Of a stretch of 64,000 bases of DNA, positions 39,301 through 47,100 are shown piece by piece. Position 1 is the stretch's first letter. Each line of letters starts with the position of its first letter. Made by a program: the position numbers and the translations under genes. The notes under the pieces were generated by a model. The model was not told the origin of the DNA. It made no database searches and was given only the letters and a program-made list of their open reading frames with translations. Source of the stretch: Nostoc sp. S4 (GTDB taxonomy: Bacteria; Cyanobacteriota; Cyanobacteriia; Cyanobacteriales; Nostocaceae); the NCBI GenBank assembly GCA_029379225.1, contig JAQYWR010000003.1:1-64000 (forward strand), in the 5' to 3' direction.

Positions 39301-42176
39301 AATGCACCTAAATTCTTTAAAGCAAGATTCATGTAGGCGGTACATAAATGTTCCAAGCACTGTTTGTTCGCTAGATAAGTGTGATTGTCAAATTTAGAGA
39401 TTCCCTCACTCGCTTGTAACTGGCCAACTTCTACCAGAGATTTCCAAAGCTCCGGTGCTGATACACTTCGTTGGAGGTGTCCCTTAGTTGAAGGTGAAAG
39501 TTTTTCGGGTTCAATCCAGTAACGCTGCCGCTCAAAGGGATATGTTGGCAAGGGAAGACGATGACGGTGCTCATAGGTGTAAAATCTTGACCAATCTACC
39601 TGTACTCCATACAACCAGAGTTTACCTAATGTGTTTAATAAGAATGTTACGTCAGACTGTTTTTCCTGAGGATGCCGTAATGAGGATAGTTCTGGAGAAT
39701 CTAAATGCTTTTTAGTGAAGCTACACAAAGTGTGCCCTGGCCCCACCTCTAGGAGAATGTAATTTGGCTCTTGTGACAATGTAGAAATGCCTGCCGCAAA
39801 TTGCACTGTTTGCCGTAAATGTTTTGCCCAGTAATTTGGATCTGTGGCTTGTTCTGCTGTAATCCGGTTTCCTGTGACATTAGAAACAAAGGTAATTTTT
39901 GGAGGATGTAATTTGACTTTGCTTACTTCCTTCTGAAATGCCTCTAATATGGGTTCCATCATTGGGGAATGAAAAGCATGGGAAGTATAGAGACGGCGGC
40001 AGTCTATACCTTGTTCTTGGAGCTGATTTTGAAATACGTCTATGGCATCATGGGTTCCCGAAACCACACATAAAGCTGGTGCATTACAAGCAGCAAGGGA
40101 TAATTTTTCATCCAATAAAGCTTTAACTTCTGACTCTGGCAGTGGTACAGAGAGCATAGCACCAGATGGTAGTTGTTGCATCAGCCGTCCACGCGCCGCC
40201 ACTAGTGCCAAAGCATCTTCAAGTAACATGACACCAGCAAGGCAAGCTGCTACATATTCCCCGATGCTATGACCAATCATTGCATCTGGAGAAATTCCCC
40301 ATGACATCCACAACTGAGCCAGAGCATACTCTATCACAAACAATGCAGGCTGAGTAATGTCAGTTTGTTGCAGTTTTTGGGCTGTGGCTTTTGACTCAGA
40401 CTCGCCCGGATATATGAGCGATCGCAGATCCAATCCTATATAAGGTTGGAGCAATTGACAGCACAAATCCACTTGTTCCCGAAAAATTGGCTCAGTCTGG
40501 TAAAGTTCTTTACCCATGTCCACATACTGAGCGCCCTGTCCTGGAAACATGAATACGATGGGGCGATCGCCTGCTTCTAGTAAATTAGTGAAAACTCTTT
40601 GAGGATCTCGCACCTGCAAGGCGCTGGTTGCATCTTCAATATCTTGACACACTAATACGCGACGATGATTGAATTGCCTGCGTCCTACTTGCAACGTATG
40701 CGCTACATCTGCCAGAGTAATATCGCTGTGTTGCTTAAGGTATTGAACCAGATTTTCTGTGGCAGTTTCCAAAGCGGAGTCTGTTTTGGCAGAAAGTACC
40801 AATAACTGCCAAGGGCGAGAGGGACTAGAAGCTTTTAAGGCTGGCGCTTCTTCCAGAATTACATGAGCATTAGTCCCACCAATACCTAAGGAACTGACTC
40901 CAGCACGACGAGGAGTAAGTCCGGTTTTCCATTCCGTCAGCGTTGTATTAACGTAAAAAGGACTATTGGCAAAATCTATTTGGGGATTGGCTTCTTCAAA
41001 ATTTAAGCTCGGGGGTATTTGTTTATGTTTGAGAGCCAAAACAGTTTTGATTAAACTTGTAACCCCAGCTGCTGCATCTAGATGTCCAATGTTTGTTTTA
41101 ACTGAACCGATCGCACAGAAGCCTTTTTTATCCGTACTTTCACGAAACACGTTTGTTAAAGCAGAAATTTCAATGGGATCGCCTAAGACAGTTCCTGTAC
41201 CGTGAGCTTCTACATAGCTAATTGTTTCAGGTTCCAGCCCAGCCAAAGCAAGTGCTTCTGCGATGACATCTGCTTGTCCGTTAACACTAGGTGCTGTATA
41301 ACCGATTTTACCAGAACCATCGTTATTGATAGCACTACCTTTAATTACAGCATAGATATTATCACCATCGGCGATCGCCTCAGATAATCGCTTCAAAACT
41401 ACAATTCCTACACCATTACCAATAATCGTTCCCTTGGCTTTAGCATCAAAGGCGCGACAGTGGCCGTCAGGTGATAAAATACCCCCTTCTTCATACAAAT
41501 ACCCTGTTTTTTGGGGAATGTGAATAGATACTCCACCTGCTAAAGCTATATCGCATTGGTAATTTAATAGACTTTGACAAGCTAAAGAAATAGCTACTAA
41601 GGAAGTAGAACAAGCGGTTTGTACCGTTAGACTTGGGCCTGTGAGATTTAATTTATAGGAAACGCGAGTCGCTAGGAAATCTTTATCGTTACCAATTCCC
41701 TTTTGGAAAATGCTACCCAATCCAGCGCGATCGCTATTTAAATCCAATGATAAATAATTATTTGAACTAGAACCAGCATAAACTCCAATCCGACTTTCGC
41801 AACGTTGAGAGTCATAGCCAGCATTTTCTAATGCTTCCCATGCATATTCTAAAAATAAACGATGCTGCGGGTCTGTAATTTCTGCTTCTTTAGGATTCAA
41901 GGCAAAGAATGAAGCATCAAATAAATCTATATTTTCTAATACAGCAAGGCTTTTGACATAATTAGGATCACTAAGTAATTCTAGAGCAATTCCAGAGGAG
42001 ATTAATTCTTGATCCGTGAAAGTAGATATTGATTCTACTCCAAAACGTAAATTTTCCCAAAACTTTTCAATATTATTAGCACCGGGAAAACATCCCGACA
42101 TACCAATAATTGCAATTGCTTGTATTGAATCGTATACTTCTGTACTGTTCATTGCTCTTAATCTTACTAAATTCAT
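36351..42176 (-). CDS. Type I PKS module, KS-AT-cMT-KR-ACP
   Basis: First PKS module of the line, with 1941 residues. KS: Cys in QTACSTS near 189, AHGTGT, NIGHLD. AT: GHSIGEYVAA near 635, malonyl-type HAFH. C-methyltransferase: SAM motif LEIGGGTG near 1105, very like the second cMT at 21239-27151. KR: TGGLGGVG near 1567 and Ser (TSSQAS) are kept, but the Tyr motif reads VEYTAEC, so the usual catalytic Asn is Cys; the inner HAAG motif is also changed to HNAV. Reduction is therefore uncertain. ACP: Ser in DLRGDSLL near 1885, where the usual first Gly is Arg. The tail is acidic and feeds the free C domain. Two starts are possible: ATG 42176, or ATG 42152, which has a purine-rich AAGAG just upstream and an N-terminus (MNST) like the sister PKS. 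A 174-base gap precedes it. Confidence 0.95.
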   Translation of the reverse strand: MNLVRLRAMNSTEVYDSIQAIAIIGMSGCFPGANNIEKFWENLRFGVESISTFTDQELISSGIALELLSDPNYVKSLAVLENIDLFDASFFALNPKEAEITDPQHRLFLEYAWEALENAGYDSQRCESRIGVYAGSSSNNYLSLDLNSDRAGLGSIFQKGIGNDKDFLATRVSYKLNLTGPSLTVQTACSTSLVAISLACQSLLNYQCDIALAGGVSIHIPQKTGYLYEEGGILSPDGHCRAFDAKAKGTIIGNGVGIVVLKRLSEAIADGDNIYAVIKGSAINNDGSGKIGYTAPSVNGQADVIAEALALAGLEPETISYVEAHGTGTVLGDPIEISALTNVFRESTDKKGFCAIGSVKTNIGHLDAAAGVTSLIKTVLALKHKQIPPSLNFEEANPQIDFANSPFYVNTTLTEWKTGLTPRRAGVSSLGIGGTNAHVILEEAPALKASSPSRPWQLLVLSAKTDSALETATENLVQYLKQHSDITLADVAHTLQVGRRQFNHRRVLVCQDIEDATSALQVRDPQRVFTNLLEAGDRPIVFMFPGQGAQYVDMGKELYQTEPIFREQVDLCCQLLQPYIGLDLRSLIYPGESESKATAQKLQQTDITQPALFVIEYALAQLWMSWGISPDAMIGHSIGEYVAACLAGVMLLEDALALVAARGRLMQQLPSGAMLSVPLPESEVKALLDEKLSLAACNAPALCVVSGTHDAIDVFQNQLQEQGIDCRRLYTSHAFHSPMMEPILEAFQKEVSKVKLHPPKITFVSNVTGNRITAEQATDPNYWAKHLRQTVQFAAGISTLSQEPNYILLEVGPGHTLCSFTKKHLDSPELSSLRHPQEKQSDVTFLLNTLGKLWLYGVQVDWSRFYTYEHRHRLPLPTYPFERQRYWIEPEKLSPSTKGHLQRSVSAPELWKSLVEVGQLQASEGISKFDNHTYLANKQCLEHLCTAYMNLALKNLGAFNNPSQNYSLEELFEQCQVIPHYRQLLCRWLDVLVERGHLKQVRELFTNFLPLSADSINSLVKEFTIRWADIPQQIELVQNFGENLTDILVGKKEPLKLYADTLAKEGEISRQNLPADIYFNAIIQASLEVVVKSLPSEVNLRILEIGGGTGIVTAELLPILPSKQTNYTFTDVGGFFLTEAEKKFSAYPFVEYRLLNIEQPPSEQGYESHSFDVVLAVNVLHVTQNIGKTLEYVRSLLAPEGLLLIQEITQPQLDFDMIDGLLMNPLEDKQRNSGNPFLSKEQWQEALRNHGFVEVAAFSEIDVFEQYVFVAQASASTALPAASAFTVTFEQINAENKPQVSLHEKLNISDWFYIPSWKRLMPPQPFNSKLQATQPGCWLVFIDEYGLGNKIVQRLTLEGQNAIIVKIGEQFSSEIASSQRVYTINPQRRDDYYALIKELGALELTPNRILHLWSLTLNRGIELTIESLEKCETLSFYSLVFLAQTLAEQQQMTSSVEIGIVSNNLQEVTGSEVLDPGKAFVLGPCKVIQQEYPNIICRSIDIVIPETENWQQEKLIDQLLAEFMVQSSDRVVAYRGNYRWVQTFEPVYLDGIVEAKPQFRERGVYLITGGLGGVGLFNAEYLAKTLQAKLILIGRSAFPEREEWSQWLSDYGEQDSVSRKILKLQELEVLGAEVLVVKADVTNREQMEAAITHANNRFGQINGVIHNAVESQQEFFAQKTLETGRIFLAPKVIGTIILHNLFKDTELDFFVLTSSQASVVGGIGLVEYTAECAFIDAFAYYSASKNGRFIRSINWNRWNTSEWMTQANLDRVSEFTLEETPLTLEEAMEAFRRILFSSTIPQVIVSKSDFNNLINRNLINLQDTLNTLEEEFTKIRRDKPTHPRPNLVNAYVAPRTEIEHILTDIWQEIFSIEQVGIYDNFFDLRGDSLLATIVISRIRKTFNIELSHQRFFDEPNIAELALVIEEMILEELEKFSEVKIS

Positions 42177-42351
42177 TACACATTAAAATATGATTTTTAC
42201 ATTATCCATAAGTAAGTCAGCACGCTCAAACCTCATCTATAGTTTAGTTTTATAAAAAACTGTAAAATGAGCAATTTTTAAACCATTTGCTTACTTGACA
42301 TTGTTATATAGATTTATTTTTCAGCGCCGACTTAATTACGTCTAATATTAT

Positions 42352-43194
42352 TTAATAACCAACAAACGCTTTACCAAAAAACCATAATAAAAACTTTTCA
42401 ACTTTTGTCAATTCTGGATGGTATAAATCCAATAACAAAACCACTCTTTCTTTCTGACTTTTATTCCATGCTTCATGCTCAAAACTATGATCGAAAAATA
42501 ACGTTTGCCCTTCAGTCCAACTCCGCGTTTCATTTCCGACCCTAATGGCACAATTTTCTGGAATTATTAATCCTAATTGACAGGTAAGATCAATATTTGA
42601 ACTATCGTGGTGTGGAGGTAAGGCAACTCCTGGTTTTAAAACAAGAAATACAACCTGCCCAAAAGGAATCACAAAAGATTCCAACTTAGAAACAATCTTT
42701 ACTGTTCTGGGAAATAGAGATCGGCCTGCTTTAGTAAATTTACCTTCTTTCCATAACACAAATTCTCCCCAGTCATCTTCCTTGAGATCCGGGTGTACGT
42801 CACTTGATTCACATCTTGAAACTAAATTATGTTTCTTCAAGTAATTACTTGACCACTCATCTTCTATATCTTTCGCACCTTTTACAAGCGTGTCAGATAT
42901 AAATTTTAAAGCGTGGTAATCACAACATTCATACCAAGGTTTAGAAGTGATCCCAAGATATAAAAGTCGTTTTGGTTTTTGATGCATGTTAAAATTATCA
43001 TGATCTATCAGTCCCAAATAAAATTTTAAGGACTTTTCAAATCTAGAAACATTACTTATAGGAAATAATAAATTTAACAGTGCTAATAGCGAAAAAAGTA
43101 TTTTTAGTTTTATTTTATCCGACTCATCCAAAATCTGCTGATGTGGCAGCGATTCCTTGTATTCTTGCAAATTTGAATTTCCTAATGTAGTCAT
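42352..43194 (-). CDS. Aspartyl/asparaginyl beta-hydroxylase family oxygenase
   Basis: The protein has 280 residues. The C-terminal half shows the AspH-family double-stranded beta-helix core: FLVLKPGVALPPHHDSSN carries the first iron His pair, followed by LGLIIP, the WTEGQTLFFDHSFEHEAWN stretch with the second iron His and its flanking Glu-Ala-Trp-Asn, and RVVLLLDLYHPEL. Such proteins use Fe(II) and 2-oxoglutarate to hydroxylate amino acid side chains, and free members occur in NRPS clusters. A hydrophobic stretch near residues 30-45 (ILFSLLALLNLLF) could touch a membrane. It lies between the split first NRPS module and the first PKS, so the first residue or the acyl chain is a possible target (inference). 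It is the second, unrelated oxygenase of the operon. Gaps on both sides (112 and 157 bases) are larger than for most neighbours. Confidence 0.9.
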   Translation of the reverse strand: MTTLGNSNLQEYKESLPHQQILDESDKIKLKILFSLLALLNLLFPISNVSRFEKSLKFYLGLIDHDNFNMHQKPKRLLYLGITSKPWYECCDYHALKFISDTLVKGAKDIEDEWSSNYLKKHNLVSRCESSDVHPDLKEDDWGEFVLWKEGKFTKAGRSLFPRTVKIVSKLESFVIPFGQVVFLVLKPGVALPPHHDSSNIDLTCQLGLIIPENCAIRVGNETRSWTEGQTLFFDHSFEHEAWNKSQKERVVLLLDLYHPELTKVEKFLLWFFGKAFVGY

Positions 43195-43306
43195 TTTTAT
43201 TTACCTATATTCAAAAGTGGCTTGTTTAAAGTGATAGCAGATTTTTTTGTTGCAAAGTTAATGAATATTTTTAACTCATTTTTCACGAATTATCAGTTAA
43301 TTGTTA

Positions 43307-43948
43307 TTACTGGCGAATTTGCTTTTTTCGGTTAACAGCTACTTTTTGTTTTTCTGCTCTGTCACGAATTTTTTGAAAAGAAACTTTTTGGCTTTGGTCC
43401 TGAATTAAATAATTAGCTAAATAACTGATGGTTGGGTATTGGAACAGGTCAGTAATTAAGACATTTTTAGGAAAAAGTTGTTGCAGTTTGCTTTGAACTT
43501 GAAGCGCAAGTAGTGAATGACCACCTAAATCAAAGAAATTATCATTCATTCCTACCTTTTCTAGCTGAAGAACTTCTTGCCAAATAGTTGCAATCATTTT
43601 CTCAACCTCGTTACGAGGTGCCACATAATCAACGGCTAAATCTGAACTAAAATCCTTTGGTGTTGGCAAAGCATGACGGTTTACCTTTCCATTGGGCAAA
43701 AGCGGCAGAACTTCTAGCATCACTATCATTGATGGGACCATGTAACCTGGGAGCTTTTCTTTTAAAAATCCGCATAATTCTATGCTCGTGGCTGCTTGCT
43801 TGTTAATAGGAACAATATAGGCTACTAAGCGCTTTTGGGTTTGCTTACTTTCCTCAGCGGCACTTAACTTTTGTCCATCAAGTTGAAGTTGAAGAAGTGC
43901 GAGTTTTTTGGGAGAAAGATTCGCTATACGCTTATACAAATCAATCAT
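43307..43948 (-). CDS. Detached C-terminal A subdomain (A9-A10) plus PCP
   Basis: A small NRPS protein of 213 residues. It opens with a leader like those on C-domain proteins (RIANLSPKKLALLQLQL), then joins the end of an adenylation domain: RLVAYIV, A9 motif LPGYMVPSMIVML and A10 NGKVNRHALP with the adenylation Lys. A PCP follows (NEVEKMIATIWQEVL, Ser in DLGGHSLLALQV about residue 145), then a basic tail (RAEKQKVAVNRKKQ) suited to meet a KS. The front of this A domain (A1-A8) is at the end of the upstream protein 44106-49925, which lacks A9-A10 and PCP. A GGAG site 9 bases before the ATG argues for real separate translation and not a sequencing break. The two proteins presumably assemble to activate and tether the first amino acid. 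Confidence 0.94.
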   Translation of the reverse strand: MIDLYKRIANLSPKKLALLQLQLDGQKLSAAEESKQTQKRLVAYIVPINKQAATSIELCGFLKEKLPGYMVPSMIVMLEVLPLLPNGKVNRHALPTPKDFSSDLAVDYVAPRNEVEKMIATIWQEVLQLEKVGMNDNFFDLGGHSLLALQVQSKLQQLFPKNVLITDLFQYPTISYLANYLIQDQSQKVSFQKIRDRAEKQKVAVNRKKQIRQ

Positions 43949-44105
43949 GACAAATGCTCCGGATATATCAGCTTATTTTGGCTGAAACTTTACATACAAG
44001 AGATGATTTTGTATTCCAGTAGTCTGAAAGAACGAAAATGCGTTTATTGTACAGATTGTTATTCATGTTAATAGCATTGGAGATGCGTTTGCCCTGAGAG
44101 TTTAT

Positions 44106-47100
44106 TTACTTAATAGCCTTGATGACAACCATTGAGTCAGCCCACCAATAATTGCAATCTTCTGGAGGAAACAAAGAATCAACAACACTGATTGTAAGAG
44201 AGCTAAAATATTTCAGAACAAGTCTTTGATGCCTACGACTAAAGGAATCAATTTCGTTAGTGTAGTAAGTAAAAATGCCTCCTTTATTTAACTGTTCTGC
44301 AGCAATTGGTAAAAAATGCTCAGCAAAAGTAATGTTGTTAATAACATGTTCTATGAACTCCTTTTCGTCAAGGGGATAAGTATCAAAAAAGATACCATCA
44401 TATGTTTGTAATTGAGAGCCAACATCTTGCCATTTTCCATGAATTAATCTAATATCCCGTTCTAGATATTGATTTTTCCATTGGTTAAAAGTTTTTACTA
44501 CATCATCATTCAATTCAATTATTGTATGTGATTTAACACCCCTTTCTTGAATATAAGTTGCAGAAATCCCCATCCCGAAACCGACTTCCAAAACATCTCC
44601 ATGTGTTTCAGTGATAATATTCGCCATTGCCTTCATTAATGGGCGCTCCCAATCTTGCATGACCTGCTGGTCTTCAATAATCAGTTGGGTGCTATCGTAT
44701 TCCGCTCGACTCTTACTCCAGTCGTTTTGGATTTGAAGTCTTTTAGAACCAGTAACGAATTTTTTTGAGATTTTATCTAAATTGAGTAAGTCATCACTAA
44801 ATTCGTCGAGAGTTCTTTGAATAATCCAGTTTCTTTGTAATTCCTGGGGAGGACTGATAAATGTATTGTTGTGCAGTTGCAGAGAGATATTAAATTCGGG
44901 AAATCTTTTGATTATAGTTTTTCCTTGTTCGTTATAGGATGGCATTTCTTTGGCAAGCATCTTTTCCACTTTATCCTCTGAAAGATTTTCTAGATTTTCT
45001 AAGAGTTGATTAGCAGTTTCTGCACCTAGAGATAATATTCGCCTGTACAAAGTTTCTACTTCTTGGTGTCCAATGGAACTATGCAATTGCTCTTGATTGA
45101 ATTTTGGCGGCTTTTCAATCTGCTCTTTGACTAAAACCATAGCATCCTGAACAGTAGGATGTTGTTTTAGAACAGTTTCTATTTCCCCTAACTCAATACG
45201 ATAGCCACGGAGTTTCACTTGGTGGTCGATGCGCCTCAGGAACTCGATATTCCCATCTAATCGGTAGCGAGCTAAATCGCCTGTCTGATAAAGACGCGCT
45301 CCTGATTCTGTACTATATGGATTCGGTATAAACCTTTCTGCTGTTAATTCCGGTCGGTTGCGGTAGCCTCTTGCTAAACCCACACCTCCAATATAAAGTT
45401 CTCCTGGAACACCTATCGGAACTAATTCCAGAGATGAATCTAGTATATAGATTTGAATGTTATTAATTGGTTTTCCAATTGTTAACTCACATCCCACAGT
45501 TTTAAGAGATGTTACTGTTGATAAATCGCACATTGTTGCAGAAATTGTCGTTTCTGTAGGGCCGTAGCAATTAACGAGTCGTACTTGTTCCCCTACCTGC
45601 TGCTGCCATATTTTTAAACGCGAAGGATCAGCTTTTTCGCCACCAATGAGAACTAATCGCACTGTTACAGGTAGTACTAAATTTACCGTAGACAATTCAT
45701 CTGTTAGCTGATGCCAAAAGCTAGTAGGTAAGTCAAGTATTGTAAGTTCCAAATTATTACACTGATACAGAAATTCCGATATGGAACTCAACATTTGATC
45801 GGTTCGCAGTATCAGGGTTGCACCTTGCAATAAACACGAAAATATTTCTTCGGCACCTACATCAAAACTAATTGAAGTAAACTGCAAAAAGCGATCGCTC
45901 GACTTCAGCGCAAACTCTATACATGTAGTATTAATATAAGTACTCAAGGAGCGATGCTGGATCATTACCCCTTTGGGTGTTCCCGTTGAACCAGATGTAT
46001 AAATTAAATAGGCAAGGTTTTCTGGTTGTGTCTGATTAATCGGGTTTTCTTGGCTGTTATCAGCAATTGTTTGCCAGTCTATATCTAAGCAAATAACTCT
46101 ATATTCATCTTCAGACAGTGTGTCCAATTGTACTGATATAGTTAATAAAACTGGCACTTGGGCATCCTTTAACATCAAAGCCAGACGTTCTTTTGGATAA
46201 GTCGGATCTAGAGGCACATAAGCACCTCCGGCTTTGAGGATCGCCAAGAGTCCGATGACCATTTCTAAAGAGCGCTGTATACAAATACCAACTCGCACTT
46301 CTGGCCCAACTCCCAGCGATCGCAGATGATGTGCTACTTGATTCGCACGCTGGTTCAATTCTCTGTAAGTTAAATGCTGGTTTTGAAATACCACCGCGAT
46401 CGCATTTGGTGTCCGTTCTACCTGTGCCTCAAACAGTTGATGAATGCATTGTTCGGAGGAATTTTGAATTGGAAATTGATTTCTACTAAGTTGTAGTAAC
46501 TCCTGACGATCTTCCGCGCTCAATAGTGGTAAGTCGGATAGCCGAGCTTGAGGATGAGCAGCAATGCCTGAGAGTAAATTCTGAAAATGCCTTAGCATTC
46601 GGCTGATGGTAGCAGCATCAAATAGGTCAGTATTGTAATTGAAGGATACCGCCACTTCTTGCTCTGTAATTTCAATAAACAGGCTCAAATCAAACTGCGC
46701 TGTTTGTGTTTCTATTTTTAACAAGCTCAATACCAAACCAGGCATTTCTGGTAAGTGTGAGTAATCTTGAACATTGAACATGACTTGAAACAGCGGTGTT
46801 CGACTTGTATCCCGTTCTGGTTGCAATGCTTCTACCAGTTGGTCAAAAGGCAAATCCTGATGTGTGTAAGCTCCTAAAGCTACCTTTCTCACTCGTGTCA
46901 GCAACTCCTCAAAAGTCGGGTTGCCGCTCATATCTGTACGTAATACTAAGGTATTGACAAAAAAGCCAATTAACCGTTTTATTTCTTCACGATTCCGGTT
47001 AGCGACAGGTGTTCCTACAGCAATATCATCTTGTCCTGTGTAACGGTAGAGGAAAGTCTCAAATGCTGCCAATAGCAACATGAATACAGTTACACCCTCT

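Noticed and set aside
42295-42323. TTGACA in the gap before the first PKS gene, as a plus-strand promoter
   Set aside because: No -10 box at a suitable distance, and no plus-strand gene follows.
43949-44105. Frameshift or sequencing error joining the loading protein to the A9-PCP protein
   Set aside because: The downstream gene has its own GGAG site, ATG and NRPS-type leader, and the upstream protein ends after a complete methyltransferase, so two real genes fit better.
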